Below, piece after piece: positions 22,160-29,733 of a stretch of 33,133 bases of DNA. The notes beneath the pieces were generated by a model that was not told the DNA's origin, made no database searches, and saw only the letters and a program-made list of their open reading frames with translations. Within the stretch, counting starts at the first letter, position 1, and every line of letters starts with the position of its first letter. Source of the DNA: Streptomyces sp. OR43 (GTDB lineage Bacteria > Actinomycetota > Actinomycetes > Streptomycetales > Streptomycetaceae); assembly GCF_008042275.1 (NCBI RefSeq), contig NZ_RDBK01000043.1, positions 2,938,766 to 2,971,898 on the forward strand, read 5' to 3'. Position numbers and translations under genes: made by a program.

Positions 22160-23302
22160 TCAGGGCTTGTGGCCCACGGCCTCGCCGTACATGGCCCGGT
22201 CCACGGCCTTGTCCTCCGGTACCGGGTCCCCGGTCGAGACGCCGGAGTCGGCGTACGCCTTCTGCAGCCGGTCCGTCGTGCCCTTCCTGATCTCCCAGTC
22301 CATCCGCATCGACGGTGTCGACCGCAGGGTGGCTTCGTCGGTCTTCATGAGCCCGGCCAGTTCGGCGACGAAGGCGGGGTCGGACTTGTAGTCGCCGGCG
22401 AAGTAGGTGTTCACCGTGCGGATGTAGGCCCGGAGGAAGGCGACGCCCGCGTCCGGGTCCTTGTTCAGCAGGTTCGGACCGAACAGCAGCCCGCCGAGCG
22501 GCTCGCCGACGGGCTGGCCGCCGAGGAACGCGTACTTCTTGTCGCCGTCCACCTTCCGCCAGACCGGGTCGAGCAGCCAGGCGGAGTCCACGCCGCCGTT
22601 CTGCAGAGCGGTGAGCACGTCCGCGGAGCCGAGCTGCTGGAAGCTGATCCTGTCGAGCCCGCCGCCGTGCTTCTTCAGCGACGTGTCCATCGGATACGCG
22701 ATCACGGAGCCCTTGCCGATCATCGTGCCGAGCTTCCGCCCCGCCATGTCCACGTGATCGGCGCTCTCGCCGTCCTTGAGACGTACCCACAGGCCGCTCT
22801 TGGAGGTCGGGTCCGGGGAGAAGTTGCCCGCCACCCACTTGATGGCGAAGCCGCCGTTGATGCCGTTCATCACCGCGGCCTCGGGCGCGGCCCACTGCGC
22901 GTCGACATCGCCCTTGGCGAGCAGGGGCAGGGCGTCCGGGGTGGGCAGCACCTTCAGCGAGACATCGAGACCCTCCTTGGCGAACTCGCCCTTGGCGACG
23001 GCGACCTGGAGCGGTGCGACGTACTCGGCGCTCAGGGTTCCGGTGGCGACGGTGATCTTCCGCTTCTCCGCGAGCGGCTGCGGCGCCGGTGCGCCCTTGT
23101 CGCAGCGGGCGGGATCGCGGTCGGGCGCGAGGTCCGAGGGGTCGGTCCAGCCGCCGGCGCCGCAGCCGGCGACCGGCTTGACGGTGCGCGGTGCGGTGTC
23201 GGCGGCGGCGTCGGACGGGTCGTTCCCGGCGCAGCCCGCCGCGCCGAGCAGGGACGCCGCCACGAGCGCGACGGTGCAGGTGAAAGGGGTACGTGTACGC
23301 AC
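22160..23302 (-). CDS. ABC transporter substrate-binding lipoprotein (NMT1/SsuA-like)
   Basis: 380 aa from GTG 23302 with AGGAGG four bases upstream. A short basic start and hydrophobic stretch lead to the lipobox LLGAAGC with Cys24 as the lipidated residue, so the protein is anchored outside the membrane. The binding domain starts near residue 80 (KRKITVATGTLSAEYVAPLQ) and has the two-lobed NMT1/THI5-like pattern (FAKEGLDVSL, LLAKGDVDAQW, GSADVLTALQNGGVDSAWLLDPVW). This class binds sulfonates, nitrate, taurine, thiamine precursors or similar small anions; the ligand cannot be read from sequence. Two extra Cys (47 and 67) near the mature N terminus could form a disulfide. It is the last gene of an ATPase-permease-binding protein operon. 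Confidence 0.92.
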   Translation of the reverse strand: MRTRTPFTCTVALVAASLLGAAGCAGNDPSDAAADTAPRTVKPVAGCGAGGWTDPSDLAPDRDPARCDKGAPAPQPLAEKRKITVATGTLSAEYVAPLQVAVAKGEFAKEGLDVSLKVLPTPDALPLLAKGDVDAQWAAPEAAVMNGINGGFAIKWVAGNFSPDPTSKSGLWVRLKDGESADHVDMAGRKLGTMIGKGSVIAYPMDTSLKKHGGGLDRISFQQLGSADVLTALQNGGVDSAWLLDPVWRKVDGDKKYAFLGGQPVGEPLGGLLFGPNLLNKDPDAGVAFLRAYIRTVNTYFAGDYKSDPAFVAELAGLMKTDEATLRSTPSMRMDWEIRKGTTDRLQKAYADSGVSTGDPVPEDKAVDRAMYGEAVGHKP

Positions 23303-23334
23303 AGTGCCTCCTTACGGGGAGCGGGTGGAACCGT

Positions 23335-24207
23335 TCACGACTGACTGCGGCCGCGGTCGCGCGGGGCCCACGGGGTGAGCAGCCTGCCCGCGATCCGCAC
23401 CACTTCGGAGAAGACGACGCCAAGGACGGCCACGCAGACGATCCCGACGAACATCACGTCGTTCTGGAACAGGGCGCGGGAGTCGAAGATCAGGTGCCCG
23501 AGCCCGTCGGCGGCCGCGATCTGCTCCGAGGCGACGATGACCAGGACGGCCACCCCCGCGGCGATCCGCGCGCCTACCAGGACGGCGGGGAGCGAGGCGG
23601 GCAGCAGGATGTGCCGGAACATCTGCCAGGGCGAGGCGCCGAACACCTGCCCCGCGTCACGGTGTCCGGACGGGACGGCGAGCACGGCCGCCATCGTCGA
23701 GATCCAGACGAAGAAGAAGACGGTGGCGGCGACCAGGGCGATCTGCGGTCCCTCACCGAGGCCGAACATATTGAGGAACACCGGCAGCAGCGCCAGTTTC
23801 GGTACGACGTAGAGGGCGTCGAGCAAGGGTTCCAGCGCGGCCCGGACGAGCGCGAGCGAGCCCATCAGCAGGCCGAGCGCGTATCCCGCGACCGTGCCGA
23901 TCGCGTATCCGCCGAGGACCCGCTTGAGCGTCGCCCATACGTCCGGCCACAGATCGCCGTCGGCGGCCCGGTCCCAGCCGTCCGCGAGGATGGTCGAGGG
24001 CGCGGGGTAGACGCGTTCGTCGATCCAGGATCTGGCGGCGGCCAGTTGCCAGAGCAGGACCAGGAGCAGGGGGACGGCGACGGCGAGCGTGACCTCCAGC
24101 GTGCGGCGCCTGCGGTGGGTGCGTACGGGATGGAGCTCCTGCGGCCCCGGCCTGCGGACCAGGACCTGCTCCGCGGAGGCGGTGGTGGACTTCAGGGCTG
24201 TGCTCAT
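23335..24207 (-). CDS. ABC transporter permease (SsuC/TauC type)
   Basis: 290 aa from ATG 24207, overlapping the stop of the ATPase gene by four bases (ATGA). A first membrane segment near residues 35-50 (LEVTLAVAVPLLLVLLWQLA) is followed by the permease core. Several more spans include LALLPVFLNMF and IALVAATVFFFVWISTMAAVLA. The cytoplasmic EAA loop reads VFGASPWQMFRHILLPASLP, which contacts the ATPase. The C-terminal span is VMFVGIVCVAVLGVVF. This is the single-permease, homodimeric type of the nitrate/sulfonate/taurine family. The gap to the binding-protein gene is 32 bp. Confidence 0.93.
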   Translation of the reverse strand: MSTALKSTTASAEQVLVRRPGPQELHPVRTHRRRRTLEVTLAVAVPLLLVLLWQLAAARSWIDERVYPAPSTILADGWDRAADGDLWPDVWATLKRVLGGYAIGTVAGYALGLLMGSLALVRAALEPLLDALYVVPKLALLPVFLNMFGLGEGPQIALVAATVFFFVWISTMAAVLAVPSGHRDAGQVFGASPWQMFRHILLPASLPAVLVGARIAAGVAVLVIVASEQIAAADGLGHLIFDSRALFQNDVMFVGIVCVAVLGVVFSEVVRIAGRLLTPWAPRDRGRSQS

Positions 24208-25022
24208 GCGTGCGCCGCCTCTCCGCGTACTTCGACGCGCAGCAGTTCCCACAACTCGCTCTTCAGCGCGGTGAACTCGGGGGTCGCGCGGATGTCGCCG
24301 GTGCGCGGCCGGGCGAAGGGCGGACGGTGTTCGGCGATGATCCGGCCCGGGCGGGCGGACATCACCAGGACCCGGTCGCCGAGCACGATCGCCTCCTCCA
24401 GGCTGTGGGTGATGAACAGGGTGGTGGTGCGCGTGGTCTGCGTGAGGTCCAGCAGTTCGTCCTGCATGATCGTGCGCAACTGGGCGTCGAGCGCGGCGAA
24501 CGGCTCGTCCATCAGCAGGATCTCGGGCTCGACGGCGAGCGCGCGGGCGATGGCCACGCGCTGGCGCATTCCGCCGGACAGCTCGGCGGGATAGGCGCCG
24601 GCGAACTCGGCGAGTCCCAGCCGGGCCAGCCAGTCGCGAGCTCGGGCATCGGCCTCGCGGCGGGGCACGCGCTGGATGTCGAGGCCGAAGCGGACGTTGG
24701 CCAGGACGGTCTTCCAGTCATGGATCCCGTAGTCCTGGAAGATCATCGCCGCCGGGCGGGGCGATGCCGTGCGGATGGACAGCTCACCGGCGGTCGGGCG
24801 CAGGAGTCCGGCCGCGATCCTCAGCAGCGTGGACTTGCCGCAGCCGGACGGTCCGACGATGCAGGTGAACTCGCCCGGCGCGATGTCGAGATCGACGGGG
24901 CCGAGTGCGGCCAGGGCCCGGGCGCCGCGCCCGAAGGAACGGGACAGTGCCTGGGCCCGGAGTTTGGGTGCGGTGACGGGGGGCGCGGTTGCCTGGGGTG
25001 GGTTCGGGTGCGGGTCTCCCAC
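24204..25022 (-). CDS. ABC transporter ATP-binding protein (SsuB/TauB type)
   Basis: 272 aa from GTG 25022, chosen because GAGGAG lies six bases upstream; GTG 25052 in the same frame would add ten residues but lacks a site. Walker A is GPSGCGKST (57-65), the Q-loop is IFQDYG, the ABC signature LSGGMRQR, Walker B ILLMDEP with the D-loop AALD, and the switch His is in FITHSLEEA. It powers import with the permease and lipoprotein encoded downstream. The first 20 residues are Pro-rich and probably disordered. A perfect inverted repeat in the leader region suggests control by a dimeric regulator. Confidence 0.94.
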   Translation of the reverse strand: MGDPHPNPPQATAPPVTAPKLRAQALSRSFGRGARALAALGPVDLDIAPGEFTCIVGPSGCGKSTLLRIAAGLLRPTAGELSIRTASPRPAAMIFQDYGIHDWKTVLANVRFGLDIQRVPRREADARARDWLARLGLAEFAGAYPAELSGGMRQRVAIARALAVEPEILLMDEPFAALDAQLRTIMQDELLDLTQTTRTTTLFITHSLEEAIVLGDRVLVMSARPGRIIAEHRPPFARPRTGDIRATPEFTALKSELWELLRVEVRGEAAHA

Positions 25023-25084
25023 GGGTGTCTCCTCGTGCACATCGAGGTGCACAGCCGTCGCGGGGGCGGCTGTGATCGCCGATG

Positions 25085-25103
25085 ACGATATGACGGCCCG
25101 TCA
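25085..25103 (-). promoter_or_regulatory. Candidate operator and -10 of the ABC operon
   Basis: TGACGG-C-CCGTCA (25091-25103) is a perfect inverted repeat. On the minus strand it abuts TATCGT (25090-25085), a possible -10, 62 bp before the ATPase start. A clear -35 was not found. The rest of the 274-bp gap to the Fur gene holds only a short hairpin (25257-25271). Confidence 0.4.
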
Positions 25104-25296
25104 GATTCGGGAAGGGGGTGCGCGATGACGGAGCGGTGGCCGGTCGGTCCGGGAGTGATGATCCGGGCGCGCCGATAGCGCCCCAAGGGGTGCCGGTCCG
25201 GACGCGCGGCAGGCGACCCCGGCGGGCGGCGGCCCGGGGCATGCCGAAGCGCCCCCACCGGAACGTCCGGTCGGCGCGGAAGTGAAGTCGTCCAGG

Positions 25297-25716
25297 TCAG
25301 GTGGTCGCGGCGCAGTTCGGGCAGATGCCCCGGTACGTCATCTCGACCCCGGAGATCATGAAACCGAAGCGCTCGCCGGCCGGCAGGTCCGCGAGCGGGT
25401 CGCCCGCCGGGTGCACATCGCGGATGGCGCCGCACTTCGCGCAGACCAGGTGGTGGTGGGGGCGGTGCGCGTTCGGGTCGTAACGCTTCGCCCGGCGGTC
25501 GGTGGAGACCTCGATGACCTCGCCGAGGGTCACCATCTCGCCCAGGGTGTTGTAGACGGTGGCCCGGGAGATCTCGGGCAGCCTGGCGACAGCCCGCGCG
25601 TGGACCTCGTCGGCCGTCAGGTGTACGTGCTCCCCGTCGAGGACCTCGGCCACGACGCGCCGCTGTGCGGTCATGCGCCAGCCGCGTCCACGGAGTCGTT
25701 CCAGCAGGTCACTCAT
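25297..25716 (-). CDS. catR: Fur/PerR-family repressor, CatR-like
   Basis: 139 aa from ATG 25716. The N-terminal winged helix includes RMTAQRRVVAEVL and the recognition helix ISRATVYNTLGEM (49-61). The C-terminal metal-binding half has HHH (87-89), the structural zinc cysteines C92/C95 (CAKC) and C132/C135 (CPNC). Fur proteins of the PerR type sense peroxide by metal-catalysed oxidation and then release DNA. It is divergent from a monofunctional catalase gene 176 bp away, the arrangement expected for a CatR-type repressor of catalase. The symbol rests on family plus position; FurA is the alternative, but FurA usually sits beside a catalase-peroxidase gene. Confidence 0.85.
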   Translation of the reverse strand: MSDLLERLRGRGWRMTAQRRVVAEVLDGEHVHLTADEVHARAVARLPEISRATVYNTLGEMVTLGEVIEVSTDRRAKRYDPNAHRPHHHLVCAKCGAIRDVHPAGDPLADLPAGERFGFMISGVEMTYRGICPNCAATT

Positions 25717-25776
25717 GGCGCAAGCCTAGCAGTGGCGGGCGCCGGTTCCTGAACGGGTGTGAATTTGGATGCTGCA

Positions 25777-25804
25777 TTGACTTGGACTTAGTCCATTGTA
25801 GGAT
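25777..25804 (+). promoter_or_regulatory. Catalase promoter with overlapping operator
   Basis: TTGACT (25777-25782) and TAGGAT (25799-25804) are 16 bp apart, a good principal-sigma promoter. The spacer holds TGGAC-TTA-GTCCA (25783-25795), a perfect 5-bp inverted repeat. A repressor bound there would block RNA polymerase. The Fur-family protein encoded divergently is the obvious candidate. Confidence 0.7.
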
Positions 25805-25892
25805 CAGATACGACATAGGCCAGGGACAGGCTGTGCTCGCCATGACGGCATGACGACGTGGCGTATACGCAGGAACGACGCAGGAGGCGCAC

Positions 25893-27344
25893 GTGACACA
25901 GGGACCGCTCACCACGGAGGCCGGCGCACCGGTCGCCGACAACCAGAACAGCCAGACCGCGGGCGTCGGCGGTCCGGTTCTGGTGCAGGACCAGTCGCTG
26001 CTGGAGAAGCTCGCGCACTTCAACCGTGAGCGCATTCCGGAGCGCGTCGTGCACGCCCGCGGCGCCGGCGCGTACGGCACGTTCACGCTGACCCGTGACG
26101 TCTCGCAGTGGACGCGGGCGAAGTTCCTCTCCGAGGTCGGCAAGCAGACCGAGACCTTCCTGCGCTTCTCCACCGTCGCGGGCAACCTCGGCTCCGCCGA
26201 CGCGGTGCGGGACCCGCGCGGCTTCGCGCTGAAGTTCTACACCGAGGACGGCAACTACGACCTCGTCGGCAACAACACCCCGGTGTTCTTCATCAAGGAC
26301 GCCATCAAGTTCCCGGACTTCATCCACACTCAGAAGCGCGACCCGTACACCGGCTCCCAGGAGGCGGACAACGTCTGGGACTTCTGGGGTCTGTCGCCCG
26401 AGTCCACCCACCAGGTGACCTGGCTCTTCGGGGACCGGGGCATACCCGCCACGCTGCGCCACATGAACGGGTACGGCTCGCACACCTACCAGTGGAACAA
26501 CGAGGCCGGTGAGGTCTTCTGGGTCAAGTACCACTTCAAGACCGACCAGGGCATCAGGAACCTCACCCAGGACGAGGCCAACAAGCTCGCCGGTGAGGAC
26601 CCGGACAGCCACCAGCGCGACCTGCGTGAGTCCATCGAGCGCGGCGAGTTCCCGTCCTGGACCGTGCAGGTCCAGATCATGCCGGCGGCCGAAGCGGCGG
26701 CGTACCGCTTCAACCCGTTCGACCTGACCAAGGTGTGGCCGCACGCGGACTACCCGCCGGTCGAGATCGGCATGCTGGAGCTCAACCGGAACCCCGAGAA
26801 CGTCTTCGCCGAGACCGAGCAGTCGATCTTCAGCCCCGCACACTTCGTGCCCGGCATCGGCCCGTCCCCGGACAAGATGCTCCAGGGCCGCCTCTTCGCG
26901 TACGGCGACGCGCACCGCTACCGCGTCGGCATCAACGCCGACCACCTGCCGGTCAACCGCCCGCACGCCACCGAGGCGCGCACCAACAGCCGTGACGGGT
27001 ACCTGTACGACGGCCGCCACAAGGGTGCGAAGAACTACGAGCCGAACAGCTTCGGCGGCCCGGCCCAGACCGACCGCCCTCTGTGGGAGCCCACCCAGGT
27101 CGCGGGCGGCACCGGTACCCACGAGGCGCCGAGCCACGCCGAGGACGACGACTTCGTGCAGGCCGGGAACCTCTACCGGCTCTACTCCGAGGACGAGAAG
27201 AGCCGGCTGATCGACAACCTCGCCGGGTTCATCGCGAAGGTCTCGCGCGATGACATCGCCGAGCGCGCGATCAACAACTTCCGCCAGGCCGACGGGGACT
27301 TCGGCAAGCGGCTGGACGCGGCCGTCCAGGCGCTGCGCGCCTAG
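25893..27344 (+). CDS. katA/catA: Monofunctional heme catalase
   Basis: 483 aa from GTG 25893 with AGGAGG five bases upstream. It decomposes hydrogen peroxide in the cytoplasm. The catalytic His54 lies in RVVHARGAGAYGTF, the catalytic Asn in GNNTPVFFIKD (126-136), and the heme-ligand Tyr337 in RLFAYGDAHRYRVG. The length places it in the small-subunit group without the extra flavodoxin-like domain. Expression is probably repressed by the Fur-family protein and induced by peroxide. The stop codon TAG is part of a CTAG that also begins the MITE-like element. The coding frame is complete (ends ALRA), so the insertion appears not to have truncated it. Confidence 0.96.
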   Translation: MTQGPLTTEAGAPVADNQNSQTAGVGGPVLVQDQSLLEKLAHFNRERIPERVVHARGAGAYGTFTLTRDVSQWTRAKFLSEVGKQTETFLRFSTVAGNLGSADAVRDPRGFALKFYTEDGNYDLVGNNTPVFFIKDAIKFPDFIHTQKRDPYTGSQEADNVWDFWGLSPESTHQVTWLFGDRGIPATLRHMNGYGSHTYQWNNEAGEVFWVKYHFKTDQGIRNLTQDEANKLAGEDPDSHQRDLRESIERGEFPSWTVQVQIMPAAEAAAYRFNPFDLTKVWPHADYPPVEIGMLELNRNPENVFAETEQSIFSPAHFVPGIGPSPDKMLQGRLFAYGDAHRYRVGINADHLPVNRPHATEARTNSRDGYLYDGRHKGAKNYEPNSFGGPAQTDRPLWEPTQVAGGTGTHEAPSHAEDDDFVQAGNLYRLYSEDEKSRLIDNLAGFIAKVSRDDIAERAINNFRQADGDFGKRLDAAVQALRA

Positions 27345-27519
27345 GGCGTGTTTGAAAGTCCCGCCTGCCCGGCGACGCCTGGCACGCACGCTCGCGGCGT
27401 TGCGGAAATGCCCTAGTAGCTCCGCTACGAGACCATTGCCGCGCCTTGCGATCGCACGCACCAGACGCCGCCGGGCCCGCCCTTCGGGCGGACGGCGCTA
27501 CTTTCAAAACACGCCCTAG
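27341..27519. mobile_element. MITE-like palindromic element at the catalase stop codon
   Basis: The left end CTAGGGCGTGTTTGAAAGT (27341-27359) and the inverted right end (27500-27519) match except for one extra T. The inner parts are also complementary, many differences being transitions that keep G-U pairs, so the 179-bp element could fold as one long hairpin with its apex near TAGTAGCTCCGCTACGAG. There is no ORF. CTAG at both ends may be a target duplication. It looks like a non-autonomous element of a type I recall as widespread in Streptomyces. Confidence 0.75.
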
Positions 27520-27988
27520 TTGTATTGCCCTGTGAGGTTGGGGACGCGGCTGGCGGGTGGTTTGCCGGCGAGCGCGGTGTGGCCGCGGTGGTGATTGTAG
27601 GAGTGGAGCCAGTAGGGGAAGGCGTCGCGTCGTTCCTGTTCTGATCGGTAGGGCTTTGCGTAGGCCCATTCGTCGAGCAGGGTGCGGTTGAGGCGTTCGA
27701 CCTTGCCGTTGGTCTGTGGCCGGTAGGGCCGGGTTCGCTTGTGGGTGATCCCGGCCGCCGTCAGGGTCTCGCGCCAGAGGTAGGACTTGTAGCAGGCGCC
27801 GTTGTCGGTCAGGAGTCCGCCATCCCGGCCTCGCCCAGGGCCCGGTAGCGGCCGGCCCACCGCTGGGCGGTGGTCGGGGAGACCTGGAAGCGTTCCGCGG
27901 CCCGGCGAAGCGGCCAGCCGTCCTCGACCACACAGCGGGCCAGCCGCAGCCGTCCAGTCTCGGTCAGGGGTGCATTACGGTGGGGCAC
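27516..27988 (-). pseudogene. IS481-family transposase, internally deleted and frameshifted
   Basis: From GTG 27988 (AGAAAGG upstream) the frame gives an N-terminal helix-turn-helix (VPHRNAPLTETGRLRLA, WPLRRAAERFQVSPTTAQRW) and stops at 27809 after GEAGMADS. A second frame carries the C-terminal integrase-core end (LLTDNGACYKSYLW; RPYRPQTNGKVERLNRTL; HRGHTALAGKPPASR). The first catalytic Asp region between them is missing and the two parts are out of frame. Compared with the usual 300-plus residues about half is gone, so it cannot be active. The C-terminal stop codon (27518-27516) lies in the flanking target duplication, outside the IS proper. Confidence 0.88.
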
Positions 27989-28108
27989 GAGGGCCTTTCT
28001 GGTCGGTGTAGACGTCGCAATCCACACCGAACCCGGAAGGCCCTCACCCGTTCAAGATCCCTCAGTCGAGACCTGCATCACCCGTCCACAACCTCCCGGG
28101 ACAGAACA
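27521..28108 (-). mobile_element. Decayed IS481-family insertion sequence with CCTAGT target duplication
   Basis: The element begins TGT and ends ACA. Its ends are imperfect inverted repeats over about 29 bp sharing GAGGTTG-GGACG. CCTAGT stands on both flanks (27515-27520 and 28109-28114), a perfect 6-bp target duplication. At 588 bp it is about half the usual length because the transposase gene is internally deleted. It inserted exactly at the right end of the MITE-like element. Confidence 0.85.
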
Positions 28109-28127
28109 CCTAGTCCTTCGGTTGCGA

Positions 28128-28163
28128 GACCGGCCGGTTCCCCTGTGCGGGGTCCGGCCGGTC
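28128..28163. terminator. Hairpin terminator, probably the original catalase terminator
   Basis: GACCGGCCGG (28128-28137) pairs with CCGGCCGGTC (28154-28163), with an inner CCCC/GGGG helix. It lies 14 bp beyond the IS target duplication, between catalase and the convergent CBS gene. It probably sat about 30 bp after catalase before the insertions. Confidence 0.75.
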
Positions 28164-28181
28164 GTGCGTCCGGACGGCGCC

Positions 28182-28583
28182 TCAGCCGACCAGTTCCACC
28201 GGATGCCGCCTGGCCGGTGTCCAGCAGCGGATGATGTCGCGGACCGAGACGATGCCGACCGGTCCGTCGTCGTCCAGCACGATCAGATGACGGAAGCCCC
28301 CGTGCGTCATGGCCTCGGCGGCCTCCTCCAGGGTCCAGGTGGGTGCGGCGAAGACCACATCGGTCGTCGTGTGGGTGGAGGCCGTCTCCGAATCGGGGTC
28401 CTGGCCCGATCCCACCGCGTTGAGGATGTCGCGCTCGGTGATGATGCCGAGCCCGCAGGTGTCCGGGTCGTGGACGACGGCTGCTCCGATCCGGCGCGCC
28501 GACATCAGCCGGGCGGCCTGGCGGAGGGTGTGGGTCGGGCCGATGGTCAGGACCATCGTGCTCATGGCGTCACGGACGAGCAT
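28182..28583 (-). CDS. CBS-domain pair protein
   Basis: 133 aa from ATG 28583 with AAGGAGG eleven bases upstream; GTG 28595 overlaps that site and is rejected. Two CBS motifs fill the protein. The first runs VRDAMSTMVLTIGPTHTLRQAARLM to GIITERDIL (about 3-55; landmarks only). The second runs from TTDVVFAAPTWTLEEAAEAM to GIVSVRDIIR (about 72-122). Paired CBS domains form a Bateman module that binds adenosine nucleotides such as AMP, ATP or SAM. No enzyme domain is attached, so it may regulate a partner protein. It stands alone, convergent with catalase. Confidence 0.92.
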   Translation of the reverse strand: MLVRDAMSTMVLTIGPTHTLRQAARLMSARRIGAAVVHDPDTCGLGIITERDILNAVGSGQDPDSETASTHTTTDVVFAAPTWTLEEAAEAMTHGGFRHLIVLDDDGPVGIVSVRDIIRCWTPARRHPVELVG

Positions 28584-28700
28584 GAAGGGAGCCACCTCCT
28601 TCGTGAAGCGACCCTGTGAGTCGATTCACAAGTTCACAAGTGGGGGGACTCTCAGAATTGCACCGATATGAGGCGGCAACAAGGGGGAGCGAAGATCGTT

Positions 28701-28733
28701 CGAGGGGCGTGCGGTGGTGCTGCACGCCCCTCG
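28701..28733 (-). terminator. Terminator of the hisN-like gene
   Basis: CGAGGGGCGTGC (28701-28712) pairs perfectly with GCACGCCCCTCG (28722-28733) around nine bases. It lies 46 bp beyond the stop of the minus-strand phosphatase gene. Confidence 0.8.
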
Positions 28734-28779
28734 TCTGCTCCATGCGCTGCTCAGGGCCGTGCGGCCCTGTACGGCACGG

Positions 28780-29580
28780 TCAGTAACGCTGGTTCAGGTA
28801 GCCCAGGAGTTCGTGGTGCAGCGTCCCGTTCGAGGCCGCGGCATTCCCGCCGCCCGGTCCGCTGACTCCGTCCAGGCTGGTGAACCGGCCACCCGCCTCC
28901 TGGACGATGATCGCGTTCGCGGCCATGTCCCAGAGCGAGAGCTCCGGCTCCGCGCAGATGTCGACCGAACCCTCGGCGACCATCATGTACGGCCAGAAGT
29001 CACCGTACCCACGCGTACGCCAGCAGGCCCTGGTCAGGTCCATGAAACCGTCGAGCCGGCCCTGCTCCTCCCAGCCGGTCAGCGAGGAGTACGCGAACGA
29101 GGCGTCCGCGATGCGCTCCACCTTCGAGACGTTGAGCCTGGTCGCGGAGGTCAGGCTGCGGCCGGAGAACGCGCCCGCGCCCTTCGCCGCCCACCATCGC
29201 CGCTGCAGCGCCGGCGCCGACACCACGCCGACCACCGGCTGGAAGCCGTCCTCGCCGGCCTCCATCAAGGAGATGAGCGTCGCCCAGACCGGCACGCCGC
29301 GCACGTAGTTCTTGGTGCCGTCGATCGGGTCGATCACCCAGCGGCGCGGACCCGTCCCCTCGATCCCGTACTCCTCGCCCAGGATCGCGTCGCGCGGCCG
29401 TGCCCGATGGAGGTGGCCGCGGATCAGCTCCTCGGCGGCCTTGTCGGCCTCGCTCACCGGCGTCATGTCCGGCTTGGTCTCGACCTTGAGGTCCAGAGCC
29501 TTGAACCGGTCCATCGTCGTCGCGTCGGCCGCGTCCGCCAGCACGTGGGCAAGGCGCAGATCATCGTGGTAGTCGGGCAT
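28780..29580 (-). CDS. hisN: Inositol monophosphatase-family phosphatase, likely histidinol-phosphatase HisN
   Basis: 266 aa from ATG 29580 with a weak GGTGG site. Metal-binding motifs are GEEYG (Glu69/70, about 68-72), WVIDPIDGTKNYVRG (81-95) with Asp84 and Asp87, and the distal LSLWDMAAN. PVSEADKAAE near the N terminus is also typical. In actinobacteria this subgroup supplies the histidinol-phosphate phosphatase of histidine synthesis, a Mg2+-dependent reaction. An inositol monophosphatase or related sugar phosphatase role remains possible. No other his gene is nearby. It is divergent from the TetR gene over 153 bp. Confidence 0.88.
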   Translation of the reverse strand: MPDYHDDLRLAHVLADAADATTMDRFKALDLKVETKPDMTPVSEADKAAEELIRGHLHRARPRDAILGEEYGIEGTGPRRWVIDPIDGTKNYVRGVPVWATLISLMEAGEDGFQPVVGVVSAPALQRRWWAAKGAGAFSGRSLTSATRLNVSKVERIADASFAYSSLTGWEEQGRLDGFMDLTRACWRTRGYGDFWPYMMVAEGSVDICAEPELSLWDMAANAIIVQEAGGRFTSLDGVSGPGGGNAAASNGTLHHELLGYLNQRY

Positions 29581-29641
29581 GCCGTCACAGTATCCACCGC
29601 GGGTGAACGGAGCCACAGGGCCCCGGAGGCTGCGTGAGGCC

Positions 29642-29713
29642 TTGACAGTGCGCAGGAGCGCCTCAACTCTGAAACGCAGAGCCCCCGAGCCGTGTCCGGA
29701 GTACCGGACACGG
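29642..29713 (+). promoter_or_regulatory. TetR-gene promoter and downstream operator palindrome
   Basis: TTGACA (29642-29647) is a perfect -35; AACTCT (29665-29670) is a weak -10 after 17 bp. Downstream lies CCGTGTCCGG-AGTA-CCGGACACGG (29690-29713), a perfect 10-bp inverted repeat, 20 bp before the ATG. This is the size and placement of an autorepressor operator. Confidence 0.7.
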
Positions 29714-29733
29714 CCCCGGCGTGGGAGGCGACG

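Noticed and set aside
25053..25296. Thiamine (TPP) riboswitch before the NMT1/THI5-like importer operon
   Set aside because: The conserved TPP-aptamer sequences (CTGAGA and the long thi-box core) are not present on the minus strand.
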